Assembly (NCBI GenBank): GCA_019745775.1
Contig: JAIESR010000063.1
Coordinates: forward strand, 33,921 to 97,920
Direction: 5' to 3'
Origin: Xanthobacteraceae bacterium
Lineage (GTDB): Bacteria > Pseudomonadota > Alphaproteobacteria > Rhizobiales > Xanthobacteraceae
Length of the DNA: 64,000 bases
Below the pieces are notes generated by a model. It was not told where the DNA came from, made no database searches, and saw only the letters and a program-made list of their open reading frames with translations. The translations under genes were made by a program, and so were the position numbers. Of this stretch, positions 28,925-38,007 are shown piece by piece. Position 1 is the first letter of the stretch; every line of letters starts with the position of its first letter.

Positions 28925-31006
28925 ATGCCACGGCGCAAGAACAAGTCTGGCGAACGTCGCGAGCCGGTGGTCGATACGCCGCTGCCGCGGGCGTCGCGCG
29001 CCGATCCGGACGCGGGCGGGAGCGACAACATGAGCGGCGGCTCCCGCAAGCGCACGCGGTCGCCCTCGCCGCTGCGCCGGCTGTTCTACTGGTGCGCCGT
29101 GCTCGGCCTGTGGGCGTTGATCGTCGCCGGCGGCGCAGTCGTCTGGGTCGCCGCCAACCTGCCGCCGATCCACTCGCTCGAGATTCCGCGGCGGCCGCCG
29201 TCGATCGAGATCGTCGGCACCGACGGCAAGGTGCTCGCAACGCGCGGCGAGATGCACGGCGCGACGCTGACGCTGAAGGAGATGCCGCCTTATCTGCCGA
29301 AGGCGTTTCTGGCGATCGAGGATCATCGTTTCTACAGCCACTTCGGCGTCGATCCGATCGGCCTCATGCGGGCCGCCACCGCGAACCTGATGCGGCGCGG
29401 CGTGGCGCAAGGCGGCTCGACGCTGACGCAACAGCTCGCCAAGAACCTGTTCCTGACGCAGGAGCGCACCTTCGCGCGCAAACTCCAGGAGCTGGTGCTG
29501 GCGCTCTGGCTCGAGCGCAAGTTCTCCAAGACCGAGATCCTCGAGCTTTATCTCAACCGGGTTTATTTCGGCGCCGGCGCCTATGGCATCGACGCGGCTG
29601 CGCAGCGCTACTTCGGCAAATCCGCCCGCCACGTGACGATCGCGGAATCGGCGATGCTCGCCGGCCTGGTACGCTCGCCGTCGCGGCTTGCGCCCAACCG
29701 CAATCCCAACGGCGCCGAGCGGCGCGCGCAGGTCGTGCTCGCGGCGATGTCGACCCATGGCTACATCACCGACACCATGGCGCAGCACGCGCTGGCGCAG
29801 CCCGCCCGCGCGGTGAAGGTCGCGGGCAACGGCTCCGCCAACTACATCGCCGACTGGATCATGGACGTGCTCGACGATCTGGTCGGCCACGTCGACCAGG
29901 ATCTCGTGGTGCGCACCTCGATCGATCCCGCGCTGCAGGCCGCCGCCGAGGCGGCACTCGTCAACGAGCTCGCGCAGAAGGGCGAGAAGTTCGGCGTGAG
30001 CCAGGGCGCGCTGATCGCCATGACCCCGACCGGCGCGGTGCGCGCGCTGGTCGGCGGCCGGAACTACGCGGAAAGCCAGTTCAACCGCGCGGTGGCGGCG
30101 CGGCGCCAGCCCGGCTCCGCGTTCAAGCCGTTCGTCTATCTCACCGCGATCGAGCGCGGGCTGTCGCCCGAGACCGTGCGCGAGGACAGGCCGATCTCGA
30201 TCAAGGGCTGGCGCCCGGAAAACTACAGCCGCGAATATTACGGGCAGGTCACGCTGACGCAGAGCCTCGCGCACTCGCTCAACACCGTGTCGGTGCGGCT
30301 GACCCAGGAGTTCGGCCCCAGCGCCGTCGCGCGCACCGCCTACCGCCTCGGCATCGCCTCGAAGCTCGAGAGCAACGCTTCGCTCGCGCTCGGCACCTCC
30401 GAGGTCTCGCTGATCGAGCTCACCTCGGCCTATGCGCCGTTCGCCAACGGCGGCAGCGCGATCGCGGTCCATGTGGTCGAGCGCGTGAGCACCAAGGCCG
30501 GCAAGACGCTCTATCACCGCTCGCCGCATGATCTCGGCCCTATCGTCGAGCCGCGCCACGTCGCGATGATGAACGCGATGATGCGCGAGACCGTGCGGGT
30601 CGGCACCGCGACCAAGGGCCAGCTCGCCGGCTGGCAGGTCGCCGGCAAGACCGGCACCAGCCAGGATTTCCGCGACGCCTGGTTCGTCGGCTACACCGCG
30701 CATCTCGTCACCGGCGTCTGGCTCGGCAACGACGATTCCTCGCCGACGCGCCGCGCCACCGGCGGCGGCATGCCGGTCGAGATCTGGGCCCGCTTCATGC
30801 GCACCGCGCATCAGAACGTCACCGTCGCCGGCCTCCCCGGCCTGTCGGCGCCACCGAGCCCGTCGCTGGCGTCGATCATCCAGCAGGCCGTGAACCCGTC
30901 GGCGCCGCCGGCCAATATCGGGGCTTCATCGGGCGCGCAGCGAACGCAGCAGCCGGGCGGCGGGCTCGACGGCTGGCTGATCGACAAGCTGTTCGGCCGG
31001 CGCTGA
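28925..31006 (+). CDS. Class A penicillin-binding protein (PBP1A family)
   Basis: 693 aa inner-membrane cell-wall synthase. A basic, Ser/Arg-rich cytoplasmic tail of ~50 residues, one membrane helix (LFYWCAVLGLWALIVAGGAV), the glycosyltransferase domain (AIEDHRFYSHFGVDPIG, GGSTLTQQLAKN), then the transpeptidase with active-site SAFKPF (Ser near residue 397), SLN and KTGT (near residue 574) followed by DAWFVGYT. It polymerises and cross-links peptidoglycan. Its 3' end overlaps the convergent epimerase gene by 81 bp, unusually long for two such conserved families. Confidence 0.95.
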   Translation: MPRRKNKSGERREPVVDTPLPRASRADPDAGGSDNMSGGSRKRTRSPSPLRRLFYWCAVLGLWALIVAGGAVVWVAANLPPIHSLEIPRRPPSIEIVGTDGKVLATRGEMHGATLTLKEMPPYLPKAFLAIEDHRFYSHFGVDPIGLMRAATANLMRRGVAQGGSTLTQQLAKNLFLTQERTFARKLQELVLALWLERKFSKTEILELYLNRVYFGAGAYGIDAAAQRYFGKSARHVTIAESAMLAGLVRSPSRLAPNRNPNGAERRAQVVLAAMSTHGYITDTMAQHALAQPARAVKVAGNGSANYIADWIMDVLDDLVGHVDQDLVVRTSIDPALQAAAEAALVNELAQKGEKFGVSQGALIAMTPTGAVRALVGGRNYAESQFNRAVAARRQPGSAFKPFVYLTAIERGLSPETVREDRPISIKGWRPENYSREYYGQVTLTQSLAHSLNTVSVRLTQEFGPSAVARTAYRLGIASKLESNASLALGTSEVSLIELTSAYAPFANGGSAIAVHVVERVSTKAGKTLYHRSPHDLGPIVEPRHVAMMNAMMRETVRVGTATKGQLAGWQVAGKTGTSQDFRDAWFVGYTAHLVTGVWLGNDDSSPTRRATGGGMPVEIWARFMRTAHQNVTVAGLPGLSAPPSPSLASIIQQAVNPSAPPANIGASSGAQRTQQPGGGLDGWLIDKLFGRR

Positions 31007-32026
31007 TCGCGTCACCGGCATCGGCCGCGTCACGGCCAAATTGCCGCCGGTCGCATCGCCGAGAATGGCATCCAGGGCGTCGCGCACGGTTTCGTGCCGG
31101 AACACGAAGCCGCTTGCCTGCGCCTTGTCGGGGATGACGCGCTGGCCCCCAAGCATCAATTCGTCGGCGAACGCGCCGGCGACATGACGCAGGACAAACG
31201 CCGGTATCCTGACGAACGCGGGCCGCTTCAGCGCACCGCCGAGCAAGCGCGCGAATTCCGCATTGGTCACCGGCGTCGGCGCGGTCGCGTTGACCGGACC
31301 GGTGAACGACGGCGTGGCGATGATGTAGGCGATCATGCGGACGAGATCGTCGCGCTCGATCCACGACATCCACTGCGCCCCGCTGCCGAACGGCCCGCCG
31401 AGGCCCAGCGCGAACGGCGCGAGCATCCGGCGCAGCATGCCGCCGTCGGCGCCAAGCACGAGGCCGATGCGCAGCCGCACCACCCGCACGCGAAGGCGCT
31501 GCGCCTTGCGCGCTTCGCGCTCCCACGCGTCGCAAACGCGATGGGTGAAGCAGCGCTTGCCGCCGTCGAATTCGGTCAGCGTCTCGTCCTGCCACAACCC
31601 GTACCAGCCGATCGCGGAGCCGCTGACCACCACCGCCGGCCGGCGCTCCAAGCGTGCGATGAGGCGATTGACGGCGCGGGTCACGCGCAACCGCGACGAC
31701 AGGATCCTGCGGCGCTTGCGCCGTGTCCACGGCGCATTGCCGATCGGCTCGCCGGCGAGATTGATCACCGCATCGACGCGTGCGTCGCTCGCGATTTGCG
31801 CGAGGTCCGTGACGATCCGAATCGGCGGGCGAAGCGCCGCCGCTTTCGCCGGGTCGCGCGTCAGCACGGTCACATCGTGTCCGGCGCCGGCGAGCGCCGC
31901 AACCAACCGACGGCCGATGAAGCCGGTCGCGCCGGTGACGAGCACATGCTGCCGCGGCGGCAGCGCGTCGACCAGCACGGCCGCATCGCCAAAAGCCGTG
32001 CGGCGCGAGAACAGCTGCGCGATCAT
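30926..32026 (-). CDS. TIGR01777-type NAD-dependent epimerase/dehydratase
   Basis: 366 aa from the ATG at 32026. After ~28 residues comes the Rossmann motif HVLVTGATGFIGRRLV, then INLAGEPIGNAPWT, SGSAIGWYG and the C-terminal DUF1731 block (GGQRVIPDKAQASGF) that define the YfcH/TIGR01777 group. Function of the group is unclear; it is an SDR-like nucleotide-sugar epimerase relative. The start overlaps the stop of the upstream DUF4166 gene by 4 bp, a pairing often seen in this family. The last 81 bp overlap the PBP gene. Confidence 0.88.
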   Translation of the reverse strand: MIAQLFSRRTAFGDAAVLVDALPPRQHVLVTGATGFIGRRLVAALAGAGHDVTVLTRDPAKAAALRPPIRIVTDLAQIASDARVDAVINLAGEPIGNAPWTRRKRRRILSSRLRVTRAVNRLIARLERRPAVVVSGSAIGWYGLWQDETLTEFDGGKRCFTHRVCDAWEREARKAQRLRVRVVRLRIGLVLGADGGMLRRMLAPFALGLGGPFGSGAQWMSWIERDDLVRMIAYIIATPSFTGPVNATAPTPVTNAEFARLLGGALKRPAFVRIPAFVLRHVAGAFADELMLGGQRVIPDKAQASGFVFRHETVRDALDAILGDATGGNLAVTRPMPVTRSAPAEQLVDQPAVEPAARLLRSLRAR

Positions 32027-32493
32027 GACGCCAACTCCCGATACAAGGCCATCTGCCGCAGCATCAGCCCGAACCGCGGATGCCTGAGCTGCAGCGTGAA
32101 GCTGAAGCGACCGTCCGGCACTTCCGCGTGGATCACCGTCAGTTCGCCGGGGCACGCCCACGCCGGCAGCACCAGGCGGTGGCCGAACAGCTGCAGGAAG
32201 TAATTGCGGCTCCTGAAGATCAGCGCGCCCTCGCGCACCAGGAGCTCGAGCGCCATGCCGAGGCCATAGCCGACATATTCTTCAAGCCCGCTCGGACCGG
32301 CGAAGCGCTTGGCGGAATGCACGACCTGCGGAAAGCCGCCGCGGCGGGCATAGATGCGGGTCCAGATCTGGCCGCCGCCCGTTTTGTCCTCGGTCACCGT
32401 CACGACGCTCGGCACGTGCACGCAGCGCGTGGTCGGCAGCGGCGCGCCGATCAGCCGCAGCGCCTGTGCGAGGAGCCAGCCGCCGGCATTCAT
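32023..32493 (-). CDS. DUF4166 protein lacking a visible start codon
   Basis: 156 aa from the first ATG (32493). The body matches DUF4166: GGWLLAQALRLIGAPLPT, VTEDKTGGGQIWTRIYARR, FPQVVHSAKRFAGP, FRSRNYFLQLFGHRLVLP. The same frame stays open for 51 more codons to a TGA at 32647-32649 and codes YLGDGRFRALLRE then RRRFSKRLPPGG and TVYAGEV, which look like the true N-terminal part of the domain, but no ATG, GTG or TTG is found there. Either it starts at a non-standard codon or the 5' end is damaged. Coupled to the epimerase gene. Role unknown. Confidence 0.7.
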   Translation of the reverse strand: MNAGGWLLAQALRLIGAPLPTTRCVHVPSVVTVTEDKTGGGQIWTRIYARRGGFPQVVHSAKRFAGPSGLEEYVGYGLGMALELLVREGALIFRSRNYFLQLFGHRLVLPAWACPGELTVIHAEVPDGRFSFTLQLRHPRFGLMLRQMALYRELAS

Positions 32494-32928
32494 CCTCGTT
32501 TCCAGGACCTCGCCGGCATAGACCGTGCTGCCGCCGGGCGGCAGCCGCTTGCTGAAGCGGCGGCGGATCGTCGCCGGCAGCGAAGCCCAGTCGCGCTCGC
32601 GCAGCAGCGCGCGGAATCGGCCATCGCCGAGATACGCAAGCGTGCGTCAAATTATTTCGGTGCAATGACCATAAGTCTGATGATAGCGATGCGAGAGAAT
32701 GCGCAGCTCGTGCGGTAGCATCGCAAGACGTTATGCACAGGATGTCCCACGGTTTTCGGCGCTGTTTCGAGCCGCGAGCGCGGCACTCGTTGCTGTGCCC
32801 AGCGCGCAACGACGTAGAGGGGAGGGCGCAGTAACAGCCAGCGCGCTCGCGGGGTGAGGCCGCTGCAATGCACATCGCGCATGCGGGACCAGCCCACAAT
32901 AATGGACGTCACCCGATGTCCGCTCCGC

Positions 32929-33696
32929 CTACCCCGCCGCGCCATAGCGGTGCAGGTCGCCGCCGTGCGCATCGAGCCAGGCCTTGGCGCGCGCGCAGTC
33001 GGGATTGATGCGCATCAACAGCCGCCAGAACTTCGGCGAGTGGTTGAGCTCGACCAGGTGCGCGACCTCGTGGGCGGCGAGGTAGTCGAGCACGTAAGGC
33101 GGCGCCAGGATCAGGCGCCAGGAGAACGACAGCACGCCGGTGTTCGAGCACGAGCCCCAGCGGCTCGACTGGTCGCGCACCGCGATGCGCTTGATCGCGA
33201 CGCCGAGCTCGCTGGCGTAGCGGCGGCTGGCGGCATCGAGGTCGCGGCGCGCTTCGCGCTTGAGGAAATCGCCCACCCGCCGGTTGTGATGCGGCGCCTC
33301 GCCGGCGACGCAGATCAGCCGCTCGCCGCCCTCGCCTTGCGCGGCCCAGACCGTGCCGCGGGCGCCCGGCCGATGCTCGACGCGATGCGGCTCGCCGCGG
33401 AACGGCACGACGACGCCATGCGCGAACGGCGTCGCCTGCGGCAGCCGCGTCAGCCGCGCCGCAATCCAGGCGCCGTGCTTCTGCGCGAACGCGCGCGCCT
33501 CGCGCAGGCTGCCGCGCGGCGGAATCGTGAGAACGACCTCGCGCGACGCCGAATCGATGCGCAGCGTGTAGCGCCGCGCCTGGCGGTGGCGGCGCACGCG
33601 CACCGGATAGACCGCCTGGTCGAAAGCGACCTCGATCGACTGCGGCTCGGCCGGCCGGCGGTAGAGCAGCGCACGCAGCGACATGGCCGAGGACAT
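32929..33696 (-). CDS. YgjP/DUF45-type metal-dependent hydrolase
   Basis: 255 aa from the ATG at 33696, chosen for the GGGAG 11-15 nt upstream; frames continue to a GTG at 33771. The zinc-protease motif AAHEVAHLVELNHS (HExxH plus a downstream His) and RWGSCSNTGVLSFSWRL are the SprT/YgjP (DUF45) signature. The family binds zinc in the cytosol; biological substrates are poorly known. It lies alone, with 280 bp to the DUF4166 open frame on one side and 430 bp to the next gene on the other. Confidence 0.85.
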   Translation of the reverse strand: MSSAMSLRALLYRRPAEPQSIEVAFDQAVYPVRVRRHRQARRYTLRIDSASREVVLTIPPRGSLREARAFAQKHGAWIAARLTRLPQATPFAHGVVVPFRGEPHRVEHRPGARGTVWAAQGEGGERLICVAGEAPHHNRRVGDFLKREARRDLDAASRRYASELGVAIKRIAVRDQSSRWGSCSNTGVLSFSWRLILAPPYVLDYLAAHEVAHLVELNHSPKFWRLLMRINPDCARAKAWLDAHGGDLHRYGAAG

Positions 33697-34126
33697 GGCC
33701 GAAGCTCTCCCGAGGAAGCGCGTGAGGCGGGATACTGGCATACGGGCAAGGGCGCGCGGCATGTCCGGCACAAAGAAATTAAAGGATTCCCCAGGCGCGG
33801 GTGTTCCGACTCCCTACCATAGCGTGTGAACCGACGACGGAGAATCCATCCCACCGAGACTTTTCGAACGTCCGCTTCAGGGCCAGATGCGGCCGTTACG
33901 GGCTACTCCTTCGCCAGCGGTTTGGTGAGCGCGCTGTCCCATCGCGAAACAGTTTTGCCAGGAGACTTAGCGGGCCAATGTCTTGATCGCCATCCGATGT
34001 CGCCGGGTAAGTCTGACAATCGGGAAATTGGTGACCCGCGTCACATCCCGACACGGCGGCACCCACTAGTCTTCCAAACATAGGAACCGCGCCGGCTAGC
34101 CCGGCTCAACCCAAGGGGAGACTACC
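33697..34126. other. Intergenic region, no gene seen
   Basis: 430 bp between the divergent YgjP-like gene and the small secreted protein. Short open frames here have no homology I recognise and no ribosome-binding site. The base composition is lower in GC than the flanks. The small-protein promoter should lie near its right end. Confidence 0.5.
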
Positions 34127-34411
34127 ATGAACATCCGTGGCTTCATCACCAAGTCCGCTTTTGCCGTCGCAGTGGTTGCTACCGGTCTCGTCGTCTTTTC
34201 GACCGGTGACGCCGAGGCCCGCCGCGGTGCTGGTGGGCCGGGCTTCCACCGCCCCGGCGGCACACCTCCGTTGGCGGCTGCCAACACGACTGTGCGGCCC
34301 GCCAGCGTCGTCAGCGGATGCAGCGTGGGCCGTCGCTGCGCCACCACCGGCGCCAATGGCGGTGTGGTCGTGACGCCACGCGGAACGCAGGGCGGACCGG
34401 GCCGGCGGTAG
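34127..34411 (+). CDS. Small secreted Gly/Arg/Pro-rich protein
   Basis: 94 aa with a good RBS (GGGGAGACTACC before the ATG). A signal peptide ending near STGDAEA is followed by RRGAGGPGFHRPGGTPP and two Cys residues (SGCSVGRRCATTG) that could form one disulfide. I do not recognise a family. Stands alone and is likely exported to the periplasm. Confidence 0.65.
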   Translation: MNIRGFITKSAFAVAVVATGLVVFSTGDAEARRGAGGPGFHRPGGTPPLAAANTTVRPASVVSGCSVGRRCATTGANGGVVVTPRGTQGGPGRR

Positions 34412-34485
34412 GCGCCAAACCGGGAACGCTGTTGCCCGGCGCGGCACGATATCCGCTTTTGCTCGGGTTGTTTTACGCCTTCGCG

Positions 34486-34536
34486 AAGATCTGCGGCCCC
34501 GCCAAGATCTGCGGCCCCGCCATGTCGGCGGGGCCG
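34486..34536. repeat. 18-bp direct repeat plus perfect hairpin
   Basis: AAGATCTGCGGCCCCGCC occurs twice back to back (34486-34503 and 34504-34521). The second copy's CGGCCCCGCC pairs perfectly with GGCGGGGCCG (34527-34536) across a 5-nt loop. It is 75 bp after the small secreted gene and 80 bp from the convergent phaZ stop, so a terminator role is possible though no T-tract follows. Confidence 0.75.
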
Positions 34537-34615
34537 TTCGCTCAGGCATACGATCAGCGAGCGCAGACGGCAGCGCGAGCAAGAAAACCGAGCTGATCGT
34601 ACAGGCAGATGGTCG

Positions 34616-36136
34616 TCAGCCGATCGCCGGCGGCGCCGGTTTCGCCGAGCCGTCCGGCGCGACGCCGTTGGCGCCGTGCGCGGCGCCGTTGGTCGGGCGG
34701 GCGCCGGGCATGCTCTTTTTGCTGCGCGCGCTGTTGCCGTTATTCGACAGCACGAAGTCGGCGATGCGCGGGGCGATCTCGGCGCGGAAGCGCGAGCCGT
34801 TGAACACGCCGTAGTGTCCGACGTCGGACTGGAGCCAGTGGTATTTCCTATCCTTCGGGATGTTGGTGCAGAGCGCGTGCGCGGCTTCGGTCTGTCCGAC
34901 GCCGGAGATGTCGTCGTTCTCGCCCTCGACCGTCATCAGCGCCACCCGCTTGATCTTCGAGGGATCGATCGGGATGCCGTGGTGGGTCATCTCGCCCTGC
35001 GGCAGCGCGTGCCTGATGAAGACCGTATCGCAGGTCTGGAGATAGAACGCAGCGTCGAGATCCATGACGGCGAGATACTCGTCATAGAACTCGCGATGCT
35101 TCTGGGCCGAATCGCCGTCGCCCTGGACCAGATGCAGGAACAGGTCGCGGTGCGCGTCCATGTGCCGGTCGAGATTCATGCTGACGAAGCCGTAGAGCTG
35201 GAGGAAGCCCGGATAGACGTCGCGCATGAAGCCCGGATTCGGGAACGGCACCTTGGTGATGACGTTGCGGCGGAACCATTCGATGCCGCGCCGGCCGGCG
35301 AGCAGGTTGACCTCGGTCGGATTGATGCGGGTGTCGATCGGGCCGCCCATCAAAACCATCGAATGCGGCACGTGCGGATCGGCGTCGGCTTCCATGCGCG
35401 CGACGGCGGCGAGCACGGGCACCGACGGCTGGCACACGGCGATGACATGCACGTCGCCGCCGAGAAAATGCAGCATCGAAATTACGTAGTCGATGTAGTC
35501 GTCGAGATCGAAGGTTCCCTCGGACAATGGAACCATGCGCGCGTCGACCCACTCGGTGATGTAGACGTCGTGATTGGGCAGGAACCCTTCGACGGTGCCG
35601 CGCAACAGCGTCGCATAGTGGCCCGACATCGGCGCGACGATCAGCAGCTTGGGCTGCGGACGCCGCGGCACACGGTCGAACATGCGCTCGAAATGCAGGA
35701 GACGGCAGAACGGCCGTTCCCATACCGAGGAGATGTGGACGGGAACCCGCTCGGCGCCGATCAGGGTCGAGTTGATGTTCCAATCCGGCTTGCCGTAACG
35801 GCGGGTCGAGCGCTCGAACAGCTCGCAGGCGGCGGCGACCGTCTTGCCGAGCTCCGTGCGCGACCAGGGATTGGCGGGGTTCTTGAACAACAGCTTGCCG
35901 GCATCGGCAAAGGCGCGGGCCGGATTGAGCGAGGCGTGGCCCATCTCGTAGAACCAATAGGCCGGCCCCGCGTACATGGGACCAAGCCCGCCGATCGGGC
36001 CCAAGCCGTCCGGTGCGGCGGCTGCGCCGACGAATTCCCCAATAGCCATGCCCCCGGTCCCCGGAACCTTATTTTGCAGTGCAGCAGACTGTCTTTTTTC
36101 GGTCACGCGGTCAATCCTAGCGGCTAGTGATTGCAA
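34616..36136 (-). CDS. phaZ: Intracellular polyhydroxyalkanoate depolymerase
   Basis: 506 aa. The block YWFYEMGHASLNPARA at the N-terminus and the nucleophile motif VCQPSVPVLAA (Cys near residue 235) identify the intracellular type PhaZ, which uses Cys instead of the lipase-box Ser; SDVGHYGVFNGSRFR near the end supplies the His. It mobilises stored polyhydroxybutyrate. The C-terminal ~45 residues (after FVLSNNGN) are a Gly/Ala/Pro-rich extension. About 80 residues longer than many homologues because of both ends. Next to an ABC-2 exporter, but apparently its own unit. Confidence 0.92.
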   Translation of the reverse strand: MQSLAARIDRVTEKRQSAALQNKVPGTGGMAIGEFVGAAAAPDGLGPIGGLGPMYAGPAYWFYEMGHASLNPARAFADAGKLLFKNPANPWSRTELGKTVAAACELFERSTRRYGKPDWNINSTLIGAERVPVHISSVWERPFCRLLHFERMFDRVPRRPQPKLLIVAPMSGHYATLLRGTVEGFLPNHDVYITEWVDARMVPLSEGTFDLDDYIDYVISMLHFLGGDVHVIAVCQPSVPVLAAVARMEADADPHVPHSMVLMGGPIDTRINPTEVNLLAGRRGIEWFRRNVITKVPFPNPGFMRDVYPGFLQLYGFVSMNLDRHMDAHRDLFLHLVQGDGDSAQKHREFYDEYLAVMDLDAAFYLQTCDTVFIRHALPQGEMTHHGIPIDPSKIKRVALMTVEGENDDISGVGQTEAAHALCTNIPKDRKYHWLQSDVGHYGVFNGSRFRAEIAPRIADFVLSNNGNSARSKKSMPGARPTNGAAHGANGVAPDGSAKPAPPAIG

Positions 36137-36184
36137 TCCCCTGAAGAAAGATGGGGATTTTCCACTGGAATATCAGGGGATGGG

Positions 36185-37006
36185 CTACTCGCCGGACTGC
36201 AAAAGCGACCCGATTCGGCGGGCGCTGCGGAGCAATGCCAGGAACACCGCTACCGCAATTGCGAAATAGCCGAGGTTGAGGGCGAACGCCGCCAGCATCA
36301 GGTCGGCGCGGAAGGTCTGCTCCAGCACCAGCGCCCGCATGCCCTCGAAAACGTACGTGGGCGGCAGCGCCCAGGCGACGTATTGCAGCCACTCCGGCAG
36401 CACCGACACCGGATAGTAGACGCAGGTCAGCGGCATCAGGATGAACATCACGGTCCAGGCCAGCGTCTCGGCGCCCATGCCGTTGCGCATGACCACGCCG
36501 GACACGACGATCCCGACCGACCAGCTGGTCAGGATGAGATTGGCGAAGAACGCCACCAGCGCGAAGCCGAAGCCGTAGAGATTGAAGCCGAAGAACACGA
36601 TCGCGAGGATCGTCACCGGGACCATCCCGACCGCAAGCCGCACGATGCTCATCACCATCAGCGCGGCGACGAACTCGATCGGCCGCAGCGGGCTGAACAT
36701 CAGGTTGGCGAGATTGCGCGACCACATCTCCTCGAGGAACGACACCGAGAAGCCGAGCTGGCCGCGGAACAGGATGTCCCACAGCAGCACGGCGCCGATG
36801 AACATGCCGGCGGCGCGGGCGAAGAAGCCGGAATTCTGCGCGATGTAGTACTGGAGGAATCCCCACACGAACAATTGCACCGCCGGCCAGTAGATCAGGT
36901 CGAGCACGCGCGACCACGACGAGCGCAGCAGATAGAGATAGCGCAGCACCATCGCGCCGACGCGCCGCGGCGAGATCGCCAGCGCCGAGGTCGAGGCCAT
37001 GCTCAT
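36185..37006 (-). CDS. ABC-2 type transporter, permease subunit
   Basis: 273 aa with six predicted membrane helices and the ABC-2 layout (LDLIYWPAVQLFVWGFL, RNLANLMFSPLRPIEF, YYPVSVLPEWLQYVAWALPPTY). The start overlaps the stop of the ATPase gene by 4 bp, so the two make one exporter. The LMFSPLRPIEF region is typical of the NodJ/DrrB-like group, but the cargo cannot be told. Confidence 0.9.
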   Translation of the reverse strand: MSMASTSALAISPRRVGAMVLRYLYLLRSSWSRVLDLIYWPAVQLFVWGFLQYYIAQNSGFFARAAGMFIGAVLLWDILFRGQLGFSVSFLEEMWSRNLANLMFSPLRPIEFVAALMVMSIVRLAVGMVPVTILAIVFFGFNLYGFGFALVAFFANLILTSWSVGIVVSGVVMRNGMGAETLAWTVMFILMPLTCVYYPVSVLPEWLQYVAWALPPTYVFEGMRALVLEQTFRADLMLAAFALNLGYFAIAVAVFLALLRSARRIGSLLQSGE

Positions 37007-37773
37007 TGCGCGGCCTCGCGGGCGGCTTCGCCGCGCCCGCGCGCGACGTCGAGGAACACGTCTTCGAGATTGTCGCGGCCGTAGCGCGCCAAGAGCGCGC
37101 CGGGCGAGTCGTCGTCTTCGATCCGGCCGCGCTTCATGATGATGACGCGCTCGCACAGCCGCTCGACCTCCGCCATGTTGTGGGAAGCGAGCAGCACGGT
37201 GGCGTTCTGCTCGCCGCGATAGCGCTCGAGATGGCTGCGCACCCAGTCGGCGGTGTCGGGATCGAGCGAGGCGGTCGGCTCGTCGAGCAGCAGCACGTCC
37301 GGGCGGTTGATCAGCGCCTTCGCCAGCGAGACGCGCGTCTTCTGTCCGGCCGAGAGCTTGCCGGTCGGACGATCGAGCAGGTCGGAGAGCTCGAGCTCGG
37401 CCGCGATCGCGGCGATGCGCTCGCGCAGATCCGCGACCGCATAGAGCCGCCCGAACACGGTGAGGTTCTGCCGCACCGTCAGCCGGTTCGGCATGTCGAC
37501 ATAGGGGCTCTCGAAATTCATCCGCTCCAGCACGCGGTAGCGCTCGCGCGGCATCTCGGCTCCCATGACCCGCGCGTGGCCGGAGGTCGGCTCGATCAGC
37601 CCGAGGATCATCGCAATGGTGGTGGTCTTGCCGGCGCCGTTGCCGCCGAGCAGCCCGGTGACGGTGCCCGGCGTCAGCGCAAACGAGATGCCATCGACCG
37701 CGCGCGTGACCTTGCCGTTGGAGGTATAGACCTTGGTCAGGTTCTCGACTTCGATGGCGGGGATTTCAGGCAC
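37003..37773 (-). CDS. ABC-2 type transporter, ATP-binding subunit
   Basis: 256 aa from a GTG at 37773 (AGAG 6 nt upstream). Walker A GLLGGNGAGKTTTIAMIL, signature LSAGQKTRVSLAKAL, Walker B DVLLLDEPTASLDPDTADW and the LLASHNMAEVERL switch are present. The frame continues upstream to 37863 with an ATG at 37812, but that stretch has no homology. Energises the adjoining permease, for export of an unknown compound. Confidence 0.92.
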   Translation of the reverse strand: MPEIPAIEVENLTKVYTSNGKVTRAVDGISFALTPGTVTGLLGGNGAGKTTTIAMILGLIEPTSGHARVMGAEMPRERYRVLERMNFESPYVDMPNRLTVRQNLTVFGRLYAVADLRERIAAIAAELELSDLLDRPTGKLSAGQKTRVSLAKALINRPDVLLLDEPTASLDPDTADWVRSHLERYRGEQNATVLLASHNMAEVERLCERVIIMKRGRIEDDDSPGALLARYGRDNLEDVFLDVARGRGEAAREAAQ

Positions 37774-37858
37774 GCAAATCTCTGAAGATGGCCGGCGGAT
37801 TCGAGAGCACATGTGGCGCGATGCGCCGGCCGCGGCAAGGGGGCGGGCGTTGCAAGGC

Positions 37859-37967
37859 GTCATTACGAGCCATAAGCGCGTTTACGCGCGTCTTCGACGC
37901 GCTATGGCGAAGCAATCCAGAAATGCGGCCGGGAACTGGATTGCTTTGCTTCGCTCCTCGCAATGAC
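37859..37967. repeat. Rhizobial palindromic repeat, family 2 (copy A)
   Basis: Begins GTCATTACGAGCC and ends CTCCTCGCAATGAC with central GAAGCAATCCAG / CTGGATTGCTT arms and an inner GCGCGTTTACGCGCG. The inverted-orientation copy at 46544 is nearly identical over its full length. It lies between the ABC transporter and the phenylalanine hydroxylase gene and reaches into the latter's upstream frame. Confidence 0.88.
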
Positions 37968-38007
37968 AGACCTAAATCGATATTGTTGGAAGGCAACGAG
38001 GCTCGCC

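Noticed and set aside
28814..30811. 665-codon minus-strand open frame across the PBP gene
   Set aside because: Shadow of the conserved PBP frame; no motif or RBS.
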